64,000 bases of DNA from Hyposmocoma kahamanoa (GCF_003589595.1 NW_020654422.1:13987544-14051543), one strand, 5' to 3'. Shown: positions 21,480-32,485, numbered from the stretch's first letter. The notes: generated by a model from the letters alone, not told the origin. Translations and numbers: made by a program.

Positions 21480-24400
21480 TGTTTTTCAATAGGTAGGTTT
21501 TGGGTGACAGTGTTGTTCGCGTCCGTGGGCTTTAACTCTCGATACCCCACACGTGTCGCCTGGGTAGTGCGAAATGAACAACAGATTCCCTAATCCTGGG
21601 TTGTGAGGTTTTTACGGTGGCCTTGCGTAATTTCCAAATACCGTTTAGCTGTGTGGTAGAGTGCTTACTCGCCTGGTTGGCGACCACCCTCGTGTCGAAA
21701 CCCGTCGCCAAATACCTTTGGGTGTGTTCCGACGGCGCACGCGAGTACCAGTCCCCTCATCCCGATTGTTGCAGCCTCGCCAATTCCTCGGTCCGTGTAG
21801 ACCGATTCCCCCTACCCTGCTGCGCTGGGCGTGCCGCCTTGGCGTGGGGGCCAGGGAGACCCGGTGAAACGGTTGCCCGCTGACCGCCCGCTGGTTCGTA
21901 GAGGACCCGAACCCTTGCCTTGCCCAGCCTGGGAGGCTGTCCTGCCGCCAGTGTCAAAAGCCTGTGCGTTGGTCGGCGTGCCGGACTGGGATCCCGGAGT
22001 GGAACCCGTCGGCCAACCACAGGTCGGACCGGGGGCCCTTCCGTCCCCCATTCCAAGGGGCGCACCGCTTGGTGCTTCAGGGTGGGGTCTGGTCTATTCT
22101 TTGCCTGTGGAAGTGTCGAGGCTGCAGCAATCCTCCTTTCTCCCTTGTTTCACCCTTTTTTATATGACGAGTCGTAATAAGAAAAACGTGTACTCAGCGG
22201 CACCCTGTTCCACACTCAATGTGGACTTTTGCAATATCAGGGGACTTCATTCGAATCTGAATGAAGTACACCACCACCTAGAAGCGTCCAAGCCGGCCTT
22301 GTTTTTCTTGACGGAGACGCAGATATCTACCCCGGCCGATGTTTCGTACCTCATGTACCCCGGTTACAGCCTGGAACACAAATTCTTGTCTCGGGCTGGG
22401 GTGTGCATGTTCGTCCGGGATGATATCTGCTGTCGCCGTCTTCATCGTCTTGAAGACAGGGACCTGTCCTTATTGTGGGCGCGTGTCGATTATGGGAGCC
22501 ACACCTATATCTACGCGTGCCTTTACAGGTCCCACAGCGGAGACTCGGAGACCGACCGACTCTTGGGCCGCGTTCAGCGGGCACTCGACGAAGTCCTGCA
22601 ACGGCTCCCCTCAGCGGAGGTGGTGATCCTCGGCGACTTTAACGCTCACCATGTTGAGTGGCTAGGATCACCACGTACCGATTATGCTGGGAGAGCTGTT
22701 CGCGACTTTGCCGTGGCCAATGACCTCATGCAATTAGTGGATGGCCACACCAGAATTCCCGATATTGAGGGCCATACCCCTAGCCTGCTCGACTTAATGC
22801 TGACGACTCACCCAGACGGCACTCGGGTATCCCGCCACGTTTGCTTGGGATCATCCGACCATCTCCTGATCCGTTCTGAGGTATGCGTCACTCAGACCGG
22901 ACGTCCCCGACCACCTGGGACGCGCCGTGTTTGGCATTATGGGTCAGCCGATTGGGATGGATTGCGTGGGTTCTTTGCTTCCTTCCCCTGGGGGCGACTC
23001 TGCTTCTCTTTGGAGGATCTTGATGACTGCGCATTATCGGTTGCCGAGGCGATACTGTCGGGCATGGAATGTTTCATTCCAAGTTCGACAGTGCGCGTCG
23101 GGGGCCGTTCTAGGCCCTGGTTCGGTGGGTCTTGCGCTGATGCTTGCAAAGCAAAACGTGAGGCCTATCGGGCCTGGTCCGCTGCGTCAGTTGTCAATGA
23201 TCCCGATACCCCCAATTTGAAGCGGAAATTTAACGCCGCCTCCAGGTCCTGCAAGAAGGTAATAGCCGCTGCAAAGTTCGTGCACGTTCGCAGAATTGGC
23301 GAGAAACTAGTGGGCTATCCCTCTGGGAGCCGTGCCTTCTGGTCTCTCGCCAAGGCAGTCCAGGGAAACTTCTGTCGGGTGTCTCTTCCGCCGTTGCGCA
23401 AGCCTGACGACTCACTGGCACATTCCGCAAAAGAGAAAGCCGACCTTCTTTGCTCTCTCTTTGCGTCGAATTCAAATCTTGACGACGGGGGTAATACACC
23501 ACCTACTATCCCGTGGTGTGGGCACTCTATGCCAGAAATCCGCTTTACGCAATGCGCGGTACGGCGTGCTCTCTTCGCCCTCGACGTCAGGAAGTCCAGT
23601 GGGCCTGATGGTATTCCTGCAGTTGTGCTCAAAACGTGCGCTCCTGAATTGACTCCGGTCTTAACGCGCCTCTTCCAACTCTCATACCGCTCAGGTGTAG
23701 TCCCGGCTTCGTGGAAGACTGCCTGTGTTCACCCTATCCTAAAAAAGGGTGATCGCTCGGACCCGTCCAACTACCGGCCAATTGCGATAACCTCCTTGCT
23801 CTCTAAGGTGATGGAGCGCGTGGTGAACAACCAGCTCCTAGATTACCTTGAGGATCGCCAGCTGATTAATGACCGCCAGTACGGCTTTCGTCGTGGTCGC
23901 GGTGCTGGTGATCTTCTTGTGTATCTCACTCACCAATGGGCAGCTGCCATTGAGAGCAGGGGGGAAGCATTGGCCGTGAGTTTGGATATAGCTAAGGCTT
24001 TCGATCGGGTCTGGCACAAGGCTCTTCTATCGAAGTTACCATCCTACGGGCTCCCAGATGGTCTTTGCACCTGGATCGCCAGTTTTTTGATCGAGCGGAG
24101 CATTAAAGTTGCGTTGGACGGTTTCTGCTCGGACTCCATGCTCATCAACGCTGGCGTTCCCCAGGGGTCAGTGCTATCGCCAACCCTGTTTATCCTGCAT
24201 ATCAATGATATGTTACTGACAAGTAACATTCATTGCTATGCGGATGACAGTACTGGTGATACCTTTTATACTGGCCGTGCAAATATGACCCAACAGGAAG
24301 TGGTAGAAGGAAGAGCACAACTTGTGTCTGAAATCGAGACCTCACTGGAGCAAGTCTCCGTATGGGGCCGACAAAATCTTGTCCGCTTTAACCCCACAAA

Positions 24401-25199
24401 GACACAAGTTTGCGCGTTCTCCGCTAAGAAAACTCCATTTGTTATAGCGCCTAAGTTCCAAGGCACTCCCCTCGTCACCTCTAATAGTATAGGCATCCTT
24501 GGCGTCGACATCTCGAACGAAGTCCAGTTTCGGGGTCATTTGGAGAATAAAGCCAAAATGGCTTCTAAAAAGATTGGTGTGCTCAACAGAGCGAAGCGGT
24601 GTTTCACATCGGGGCACCGGCTTTTGCTATACAAAGCTCAGGTTCGGCCCCATATGGAATACTGCTCGCACCTCTGGGCTGGAGCACCCAAGTATCAGCT
24701 TGATCCACTTGACTCCATCCAACGTCGGGCTGTTCGAATTGTCGACGACCCTATGCTTACAGACGGTTTAGAGCCCCTTAGTTTGCGGAGAGATGTTGGC
24801 TCTCTATGTGTGTTCTACCGTCTGTATAACGGGGAGTGCTCAGACGAACTCTTTGAGTTGGTGCCTCCGTCACTCTTTTACCACTGCACGACCCGCCGAA
24901 GGAGAAGACTCCATCCCCACTTCCTCGATGCTTGGCACGTCACGACCACTCGAGCATCTCGTTCGTTCTTTCCCCGAACCAGTAAGATGTGGAATGGCCT
25001 TCCTCCTGAAGTGTTCCCCTTGCGCTATAACATGGAGTTCTTCAAAAGACGTGTAAACAAGGTTCTCCAGAGTCGGCAACGCATGGGTGATGCCTCTGGT
25101 ATTGCTCGTGTCCATGGGCGACAATGACCACCTCCCATCAAGTGGCTTGTCTGCTCGTTTGCCTACTATCTGGCATAAAAAAAAAAAAAAAAAAAAAAA
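21480..25199 (+). mobile_element. Full-length-looking non-LTR retrotransposon (jockey/CR1 group)
   Basis: A GC-rich 5' UTR of roughly 680 bp, one long ORF with endonuclease and reverse transcriptase, a 49-bp 3' UTR and an uninterrupted run of 23 A (25,177-25,199) form a complete retrotransposition unit. The left boundary is set only by the change in composition near 21,480. I could not find a convincing target duplication. No separate ORF1 (gag-like) is visible before the enzyme ORF. An older relative lies at 48,895-50,082. The related proteins I know are common in moth and butterfly genomes. Confidence 0.85.
22164..25127 (+). CDS. Non-LTR ORF2: endonuclease-reverse transcriptase, intact
   Basis: The encoded enzyme would nick target DNA and copy the element RNA in place. 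The frame is open from 21,831, but the upstream 111 codons are proline/arginine-rich and look like GC-rich UTR. The ATG at 22,164 (MTSRNKKN) is therefore the better start, giving 987 residues. Counting from that start, an AP-endonuclease-like domain occupies about residues 15-245. It includes NIRGLHSN, TETQI, GDFNAHH at 157-163 and SDH at 231-233. The reverse transcriptase has SLDIAKAFD (from 606), GVPQGSVLSPTLF and the catalytic YADD at 692-695. No stop or frameshift interrupts it, unlike every other transposon ORF in this window. Confidence 0.9.
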   Translation: MTSRNKKNVYSAAPCSTLNVDFCNIRGLHSNLNEVHHHLEASKPALFFLTETQISTPADVSYLMYPGYSLEHKFLSRAGVCMFVRDDICCRRLHRLEDRDLSLLWARVDYGSHTYIYACLYRSHSGDSETDRLLGRVQRALDEVLQRLPSAEVVILGDFNAHHVEWLGSPRTDYAGRAVRDFAVANDLMQLVDGHTRIPDIEGHTPSLLDLMLTTHPDGTRVSRHVCLGSSDHLLIRSEVCVTQTGRPRPPGTRRVWHYGSADWDGLRGFFASFPWGRLCFSLEDLDDCALSVAEAILSGMECFIPSSTVRVGGRSRPWFGGSCADACKAKREAYRAWSAASVVNDPDTPNLKRKFNAASRSCKKVIAAAKFVHVRRIGEKLVGYPSGSRAFWSLAKAVQGNFCRVSLPPLRKPDDSLAHSAKEKADLLCSLFASNSNLDDGGNTPPTIPWCGHSMPEIRFTQCAVRRALFALDVRKSSGPDGIPAVVLKTCAPELTPVLTRLFQLSYRSGVVPASWKTACVHPILKKGDRSDPSNYRPIAITSLLSKVMERVVNNQLLDYLEDRQLINDRQYGFRRGRGAGDLLVYLTHQWAAAIESRGEALAVSLDIAKAFDRVWHKALLSKLPSYGLPDGLCTWIASFLIERSIKVALDGFCSDSMLINAGVPQGSVLSPTLFILHINDMLLTSNIHCYADDSTGDTFYTGRANMTQQEVVEGRAQLVSEIETSLEQVSVWGRQNLVRFNPTKTQVCAFSAKKTPFVIAPKFQGTPLVTSNSIGILGVDISNEVQFRGHLENKAKMASKKIGVLNRAKRCFTSGHRLLLYKAQVRPHMEYCSHLWAGAPKYQLDPLDSIQRRAVRIVDDPMLTDGLEPLSLRRDVGSLCVFYRLYNGECSDELFELVPPSLFYHCTTRRRRRLHPHFLDAWHVTTTRASRSFFPRTSKMWNGLPPEVFPLRYNMEFFKRRVNKVLQSRQRMGDASGIARVHGRQ

Positions 25200-25370
25200 G
25201 GTCTTCTGTTGAGCGCGGTATTAGGTGACAACTGTACTAGAATTTCACTCCACTTTTTAAAATTTTTATGGCTCTAATATTACGGGAAATGAAGATTGCC
25301 AACGTCACGGTCGAAATAAAAAAGTACTAAATTCTGTTGTGACATTAACCGATGGTCATCACCAGTTTCG

Positions 25371-25398
25371 TGGACCAACCTATCGGTTGGTCCACAAA
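25371..25398. repeat. Perfect short hairpin
   Basis: GTGGACCAACC and GGTTGGTCCAC form an 11-bp stem around TATC. Lies between the LINE tail and SINE A. Confidence 0.7.
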
Positions 25399-25425
25399 AA
25401 TACTCCAGTGCGAATTCAATTTAAA

Positions 25426-25636
25426 CTGCCTACGTGGCCGGACGGTTACCAAGCCGGCCTGCCCTGCAGAGGTCCCAAGTTCGATTCCCGGGCCGGGAGA
25501 AATATTTGTATGGCCTACATGTGTTTCTCTCGTGAGTTGGGTGTAATTTGTAGTTCTTTATGTTTGTCTCCATGGCACCCGCGACACAGGGTTTCCCTAG
25601 TGCGGGGCTATGTTGAGTGTGTGCGTTATTATATTA
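25426..25636 (+). mobile_element. tRNA-derived SINE, family A
   Basis: Head CTGCCTACGTGGCCGGACGG, B-box region AAGTTCGATTCCCGGGCC, body CGGGAGAAATATTTGTATGG to GTTTCCCTAGTGCGGGGCTA, end GTGTGTGCGTTATTATATTA. Near-complete. The overlapping 114- and 64-codon frames are shadows. Confidence 0.8.
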
Positions 25637-26366
25637 TAATATATATTATAATTGAAAACAAAAGACAGCACAAGTATATTTAACTGTATGAGCTTACATA
25701 GAGTAAAAAAATGTGCGGAAAACACTGATGTTAAAAGGTAAGTTATGTTAGTAAGGAGGGGAAATTTTGGAGGTAATAAATTATAAAGTGGGACAGATAT
25801 ACATTAAGGCAATTGAAAAAAAACGTGTCCTAAGTTACCTTTGCTAGATATTCACTATATAAAAATGGAAAATCATCTTGTCAGTGAAATCTGACGTTTC
25901 CAGTCGGATATTTCCGCAAGCCCTTTGAGATGACAGTAGACATTACAAGTTTTGCTGTGTGTCTATGTGTATTTGATCAGGTGTTACCATTATGCCAATG
26001 ATTACGACTGAACACTTTGTTTCCCCATGTGTACCAGAGTCTCACAGCGCGAAATGTACTTTAAAAAACTGGCTGAGTGTCGAACTTACGAAATTTTTTC
26101 TTTGCCATAAACTTTAAACATACCTTTTTTAACAAGTTACCAAAGCTAATGCGTACGTAATAATGTTCATATTGGAAAAAATACAATTTGGTAATTGTAG
26201 TTTTTATAATTATTAACAAAGTATTTGCCGTCGGTAAGATTGAAAATATGTTTTATTTTTGTGTAAAAAAAACCGTTAAAAACCATCAAGCAATTGAAAA
26301 TATAAACCAGTGTTGCTAATTTTATTCATTTGTCACGATATTACCATGAAAAAAACGTGAATTCGC
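25637..26366. other. No recognisable feature
   Basis: AT-rich sequence without supported genes or repeats. Confidence 0.4.
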
Positions 26367-26530
26367 AATAATAATAATGAGTACCAGAGCAACGGAATTC
26401 CCTCTGGGGCACTTTCCAGAACACCCAGACGGAAACCAATTTCATTTCCCAAACTAGTCCTTCCGGGAATCGAACCCGAGACCTCCGTATCCAGTACTCA
26501 CAGAGTAAACCATTAGGCCACCGAGGTCAT
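26367..26530 (-). mobile_element. tRNA-derived SINE, family D, best head
   Basis: On the minus strand the head reads GACCTCGGTGGCCTAATGGT (A box) and CTCGGGTTCGATTCCCGG (B box). The body continues to CCGTTGCTCTGGTACTCAT and ends in (ATT)n. This copy has the least damaged pol III-type promoter of the four D copies. Confidence 0.8.
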
Positions 26531-27024
26531 CGAAATGATATTACATTTTGTTCTTTTCTAATACGTAAAAAAAAACTTAAAAGAAGCACTGAAACCCTGG
26601 CTTCTTTAAAAAGTCTTATCCTTTATCAAAAGCAAAATTAGTCACGTGTATCTCATTTATAAACAGGTAACCCAAATTTATTCTGCCAAGTCATCTTGGT
26701 AGCTAGTTGTAATGTAAAAGCGAGATTAAGTATGCGATATCTTGGATTTGCTGAGATTTCCTGGCGGCTTTAAAGGTTATATGTTATTCTCGAGTATACA
26801 GATAAAATCCGGGTTTATGCTATTGTGGTACGTTACAAGTAAATGTATGCTTTGAATGTATGCTTTTTGTCTTTGAATGCAACGCTTGTTGGTCGGAACA
26901 TTAAAGTTAGAATAAAAAAAAACAATAAATGACGTGAGATTGAAACAACTTATAAAATAAGTAGCATAATTTGTCTCGTTCACACTAGGCTTGTCGGTGG
27001 AATAATAGCCACCTACCTTATATT

Positions 27025-28745
27025 CAGCGCCATAACAAGTTACGTGATCACCTTAAAAACATGTTGTTTATTTAAATATCAGTGTTTTTTTCACTATATG
27101 TATTGTCAACAGCAATGTGTATAATTCAGGGATTCTATAGAATACCTATGCATTCGATAGAATACACGCCGTAAATTAGGCAAAATATTAAATGAAAGGC
27201 AAAAAATCCTAGTTACCCATTTTCTGTTTGCGTTTCCTAGCTGGTTCGACTTCCACCTGTAGGTTTAGGTTAGGTTAGTATATGAAACAGCCAGAACTGA
27301 ATTGGTTTGCGTTTTTGCGTTTCCGAGCTGGGTCGAAAATTATTATGGAAAAGCTAAATACTTAATGCTGTACTTTAAATAAACAAAGAAAAACTGATGT
27401 ACCTAAAATTTCACTGGATACTTGGTTCCAATCTTGGTTCCAAAAGAATTTTTTTTTTTTATAGTAAGACAAAGAATTATTGGATTTACTGTCAAATATC
27501 AATAATCATTTAATATAACAGTTTTGCTTAAACAGTATATTAAGTTTTATTTGTTGCTACTACACATAATAATATAGTATTTTGTTCGTTTTGTAAGTAG
27601 CGATTTTATCAAAGTTTGAGAAAATCGCTACTTTGAGACTCAAACAAATATCACTAGTAATTTAAATACCATTTCTTTTATTTAGCTACTTATTCTCCCA
27701 AGATTATCACGATTAATCGAGCATAAAATATTCTTCTTAACACACACGCACTTCCTAGTTTATATATTGCCTAATGCACGTTCGGCGTTCTATAGAATGC
27801 CTAGGCAAAGAGTATAATAGAGTTTGTTTCGTACATTGCCTGACTGTATTAGGCATTCTATAGAATATCTAGGTATTGTAATGTAAAGTTTGTTGACAAG
27901 CACGATGTTTTATTACTATGATATTCAATTATTTTTTGTGAAATTATCTGCTTTATTGTAATTATTAAACAAAGATTGAACACCGAGAAAAATGCGTTCG
28001 ATCCGGTGGGATCAATCTTAAATATATCCAAAACTATTGGCTTATAGACTTTGGAAATAAAACTTGCATGTGCAACACAAAATATTAAATAAATAAGCTT
28101 GGAACGTCTTTTGAAAGTTTTTTGTGATATTCCACGAGTTTCGTCAATTATATTTAGATTTATATTTATAGACCTTATAAGACCACATTTACAATCAAAC
28201 TAAAATTATTTGTTACATTTTTCTCCAAAAATAAAAGCAAGAAACAAAGTCATTTCATAGATAAGCGAATTACTCTTGAAATCATCATATTGATTAAATT
28301 CTACTGCTTATACGTAAAACACATGCCACAGAACAGAAATTATTTAGAATTAACATCATGTGGTTGCCATTTTACGAACGTTTTAGACACGAAATCCCTA
28401 AAAATTAACTTCCCCTTACAAATTCAAAGAATTTAAACTTTTTTGATTAAATTTCATAAGTGAAATTGAATTTTTTTTCTGAATTATTACTATAGTCGTC
28501 AGTAAAGGTTTTGGGGAATATTCTGTTGTAATTACGTAAACATTATCGACCTGTAAAATATTATTCTTCATCTATGTTCAGCGCCTTTTGAGTTCCTGAA
28601 ACAATACGACATTAACTTTTATCCTTATCTGATCTAAATGACTTCATATCAATCTTTTTCTGCCTCTTTTTTCTTCGATCTTCCTTTCCATGATGCTTCT
28701 AAGAAACTCATGATGTATCAGATGCCCAAACATCTTTTAATTTCG
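27025..28745 (+). repeat. Duplicated block L, copy 2, with insertions
   Basis: Homologous in direct orientation to 6,000-7,010. It carries about 970 bp of extra sequence between the ACATGTTGTTTATTT segment and AACTATTGGCTTATAGACTT. The extra part includes a reverse SINE C fragment (27,911-28,016) and three ATTCTATAGAAT-type palindromes (27,132, 27,788, 27,855). No conserved coding frame. Confidence 0.6.
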
Positions 28746-29357
28746 GTTCCCTATTGCCTTTAGTAAGCTAATAACTAAGTGTATAAATCATACAATTCAA
28801 CCTTATACAATTTGCCTTTACGAGCTTTTTAGCGAAATAGTCGTCGCAAGAAGTGCCCATAGAATAAACTAACCAACTCACAAAAGATCGCCATAATATA
28901 ACATAAAAATATATCTTCTTTCATACAACTCATAGTCCAATTATGACCAGATTCTGCAAGCAGCGTCGAATAAAGCTGTTCTCAATATTAAGTTAAGCTT
29001 CCGTATTTCGCCCGCTACTATCCGCTAGCGCTGTTATTTCTGCATGAAAATAAGCATGGCAAGCAGAAGCGTGTATATAGGGTGAAAATGTCGTGTCACA
29101 GAGTATTAATTTGCGGTATTATGAACTTATTTCTGGAAGTAACAAAATAATTAAAATAGCATCTATTTGTATATACTCCTACTGTAACCATGGCGTTAAA
29201 TACGTAGAAAAAACACCACACAAAGCACCATCCTGGGACCGAAGCATCCAACGTTTTCTCGTGACATCACTAAGGCGTTGAACGCTCGTTTTGTAAGTAA
29301 TGTATCAGCAAAATTTCTTGTAATTAACATAATCATATTCTTTTCCTTTTATTTTTC
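28746..29357. other. No recognisable feature
   Basis: AT-rich. A 62-codon open frame at 29,093-29,281 has no recognisable motif and does not start at an ATG with support. Confidence 0.35.
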
Positions 29358-29758
29358 GTGTACCTGGTGGTAAGTGACACGCCTGTCCATAGCAGTTCCC
29401 GTGCCACTTAGCGTCGTATTCTAGAACTGCACTCAATACTCAAGTCAGGACATGAGTATTGCAGTGAGCACTGAAAATCATACTCAAGTCCTTGCCATTA
29501 GGGTCGTATTTCCAGTGCTTCAAATCATACTCAAGTCTGCTCAAATCCTGACTTGAGCATTGAGTAGAGTTCTGGAATATGACCCTCAGAGCTTTAAATC
29601 GCAAAGATCTGAGGACTGCTACTGTACCCGTCACCCTGAGACATAAGTTGACAAGTCCCATAATGTGCTTATAATTTCACCAGCGCCCTTCAAAAGCGAA
29701 ATAGGTAAGGTGGCAGTACTTCCCTAGACGGACTCTTTTATATGGAGCTTTACTGCTA
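29358..29758 (-). repeat. Family F copy interrupted by a MITE
   Basis: Reverse-oriented F: CTGGTGGTAAGTGACACGCC, then GTGCCACTTAG, then the MITE, then CTCAGAGCTTTAAATCGCAAAG and onward to GGAGCTTTACTGCTATT. Removing the MITE and one CTYAG restores continuous F. Confidence 0.8.
29412..29584. mobile_element. 173-bp MITE with 39-bp terminal inverted repeats
   Basis: The ends begin CGTCGTATTCTAGAAC and GGTCATATTCCAGAAC (the latter in reverse complement). They match at 33 of 39 positions, to CTCAAGTCAGGA. CTTAG at left and CTCAG at right are the likely 5-bp target duplication. An internal GGGTCGTATTTCCAGTGC repeats the terminal motif. There is no coding capacity. The superfamily is uncertain. Confidence 0.8.
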
Positions 29759-30321
29759 TTAAGCGTGTCCTGTTTAACATTTTTGTGAGTTTTATGTTCT
29801 ATGTCTGAAGTGAAAACGTTGAGTTTGCTCTCTTTAGTGTATGCCAACTGAACTGCGGCGTTGTTTACAAGCCTCTACAGTTCTCGCAATGGTATGGTTG
29901 TGAAAAATTAACTTTTTTACCGTAAGCGTTAAGTACATCTTTGCTTTTAATTTTGAAATTTACACACGTTAAAAAGTGTCTAGGAATCTAACGTTTTTGC
30001 TAATAAATAAAAATCAGGCGTTTTAATGTTTACTTTAACATCAATGGATTCTTTTTGTCAATTCCATTTTCAAATTAAAATTATAACATTGCCTAGAAGA
30101 ATCAATCGGTGTTAAAAAATGTTTATTAAAAAACCTGATATTCAGTAATTTGTAAAAACGTACTTGATCCCCTAGATATTTTTGATGTGTGTAGTTTGTT
30201 TCCAAAGTAATTAATAGATTTAGGAGTTACTTTGCGGAAGCGAAAGTGCTTGTTAATAAAAATGGATGTAAATTAATTTGATACTAACTTACTAACTAAA
30301 CTTACTTACTTACTAACTTAA
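29759..30321. other. No recognisable feature
   Basis: AT-rich; short TTACTTACTTAC repeats just before SINE A. Confidence 0.4.
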
Positions 30322-30540
30322 CTGCCTCTGTGGCCGAACGGTTACCATGCCGAACTGCCACGCAGAGGTCCCAGGTTCGATTCCGGGGCCGGGAGAAATA
30401 TTTGTATGGCCTACAATTATTTCTCTCGTGAGTTTGGGTGCAATTTGTGGTTGTCTATGTGTGTGTCCATGGCACCCGCGACACAGGGTTTCCCTAGTGC
30501 AGGGCTATGTTGAGTGTGTGCGTTATTTATTATTTATTAT
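30322..30540 (+). mobile_element. tRNA-derived SINE, family A, near consensus
   Basis: Head CTGCCTCTGTGGCCGAACGG, B-box region AGGTTCGATTCCGGGGCC, body GGGAGAAATATTTGTATGGC, TTTCTCTCGTGAGTTTGGG, CCATGGCACCCGCGACACAG, 3' end GTGTGCGTTATTTATTATTT. One of the best copies for defining the family. Confidence 0.85.
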
Positions 30541-31200
30541 ACTCCTTGAACCCGGTGGAGGTTAAATCGTGCAAATTAGATGCACTTGTGTTGTCACGCA
30601 GTTAACTTTCCCTTCCTCCCTCCACATAAAATAAATAACACAAGCGCAACTACAGTTATAGATACCAGCACAAAAAATATACCCGACACATGTTTTGCCT
30701 CTTTACGAGGCGTCCTCAGCGATTCGAATGGTAAGAACAGTCAGCATTGTTCGAAAAAAATATATGTTGAATATAATCGCAGCTATTTTGCACGATTGAA
30801 CCTCCAGTGGGTTCGCGGGGTAGTACCTGAATTAATTTACATCCATTTCATTTCTTTCTAAAGTTTTTTTGAAATAAAATATATCGGTTCGACTTGAAAA
30901 CTTCAAATTATGTTTAAAATTTCAAATATAATAACCATAATTTTACTTGAACTTATAGATATTTAATTTACAGTAATTATCTTAGTAATTTGAATTTGAA
31001 TTACATAATAAGCACGATAGTGATCATATGACACAATAGTTAACTATATACGAGTATAACTAAATATGAACAGAATTCATTATTGTGAAATCATTAAAAG
31101 GATAAAAACACGCCGGAAAACATTAAATGCTTAATATATCTATAAGACTAAAAGATTTGCAATTTAAATCGATACATCGGAGGCCACCACGACAATTAAA
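30541..31200. other. Mostly featureless; possible repeat fragment at 30,685-30,725
   Basis: CGACACATGTTTTGCCTCTTT followed by ACGAGGCGTCCTCAGCG looks like a short structured repeat (GCCTC and GAGGC pair). The rest is AT-rich. Confidence 0.3.
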
Positions 31201-31214
31201 TTTTTGGACCTGTT

Positions 31215-31312
31215 CCGTTTTTATTCTATTTTTGTTCCTTTATTCTGTTTTTTGTTTCTTTATTCTGTTTTTGTTTCTTTATTCTGTTTTTTATTAATTT
31301 ATTTTTTCACAT
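31215..31312 (+). repeat. T-rich minisatellite
   Basis: About four tandem units of roughly 19-20 bp built on TTTCTTTATTCTGTTTTTG, with variation. Further T-rich sequence leads to TTTTTTTTCAGGGCG at 31,354-31,374, which resembles a splice acceptor, but no exon could be supported after it. Confidence 0.65.
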
Positions 31313-31812
31313 AATTTAGCTTTTGTTTTTTTTAATTTTGGTTTTTGTTTCTTCATGTTTTTTTTCAGGGCGCATAATATTAGTAAATAAATATGGCTGT
31401 TAACAATTGGAGGCATCGAAATGTTTGGAAGTAGTATTCATTGGAGGTATCGAAATATTTGAAATCAATGAAGAAAATATGCATTACAAAATGGACCCCT
31501 TTTCTAAACAAAGAACATGTTGCTTCACAACATTAACCGCCAGAGGGATTTACATTAATTCGTACATAGATAGATCATGTTCATTTGTCAACACGCATCG
31601 CTCAGTACGATGCGACACACAACCTACTAACCTCACAAGTTGAGGTCAAGGCCCATGGGAGTTGGAGAGCGTAGTGTCGCATACATTCGCGACCTTTGTT
31701 TTTTACGTGGGTTTTGAAAACCATCTTAGTAACTATGTCATATAAATAATTTGTTAATTATTACCACTTCTTTATTTATTATTGAAAGGTTCACCACAAC
31801 ACCCATCAACTT

Positions 31813-32000
31813 AACCATCTTCGTGTATGAATGGTTAGCATGTTGGTATACCATGATTCGATCCCCGGGCCGAGAGAAATATATGGCTTAGATTTATTTC
31901 CCTCGTGATTTTTTATGTAATTTATGGTTGTCAATGTATATGTACGTGGCACCCGCGTCACAAGTATTTCCTAATGCGAGACTAGTGTGTGCGTTATTTT
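31813..32000 (+). mobile_element. tRNA-derived SINE, family A, diverged
   Basis: Head ACCATCTTCGTGTATGAATG, B-box region TGATTCGATCCCCGGGCC, body GAGAGAAATATATGGC, TTTCCCTCGTGATTTT and GGCACCCGCGTCACAAG, end GTGTGTGCGTTATTTTT. Older than the 30.3-kb copy by the number of changes. Confidence 0.7.
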
Positions 32001-32107
32001 TATTTTATTTTTAACTTAACTCAAAACAATCTTAAAATTATACACATACGTTTACCATAGAAGGTGCCAAGTCAATAAATGTGTACACAGCACTAGTTTA
32101 GTTTTTG

Positions 32108-32275
32108 TGCATGTAACAAGTCGTGAGCCTGGTGGTAAGCAACACGCCTGTTCATAGTAATTGCAGTGACACTCAGAGCTTAATCGCAAAGATCCTGTAC
32201 AACGCTGCATTCGTCAAGTCCCATGCCAAGCATAATGTCAAGTGACAAGTCTCGTGTGTCTGTGATTTCATAGTG
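32108..32275 (-). repeat. Family F fragment
   Basis: ACAAGTCGTGAGCCTGGTGG, then AAGCAACACGCCTGTTCATA and GCAGTGACACTCAGAGCTTA in reverse F order. The 5' half of F is missing. Confidence 0.7.
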
Positions 32276-32382
32276 GTATAATCAAATTTTCGCTCTTATT
32301 CGCATGATCAACTGTACTAAGGTTATTATATAGCATACTAATACTACGATAAAGAATAGTTTGTACAGAATTCACTGTTTGT

Positions 32383-32485
32383 CTAGTTCTTAGGTTTTCA
32401 CGATTGCTACACATTGGAAATGAAACTTTTTTTAAAAATCTAATTCCCTTATTTTTGGTTTTGTTCAAACAAACCAACGTTTTGA
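32383..32485 (+). repeat. Family G fragment
   Basis: GTTCTTAGGTTTTCACGATT, GCTACACATTGGAAATGAAA and CAAACAAACCAACGTTTTG: the first half of G, without its hairpin return arm. Confidence 0.65.

Noticed and set aside
21831..22163. In-frame upstream extension of the LINE ORF2
   Set aside because: Proline/arginine-rich translation of a GC-rich leader, open in other frames and on the other strand too; the ATG at 22,164 precedes the conserved endonuclease region.
21757..25124. Many overlapping open frames on both strands inside the LINE
   Set aside because: GC-rich coding sequence has few stops in other frames; none carries its own motif.
27262..27283. GGTTTAGGTTAGGTTAG, similar to the insect telomere repeat TTAGG
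   Set aside because: Only two to three units in unique sequence; too short to mean more than chance.
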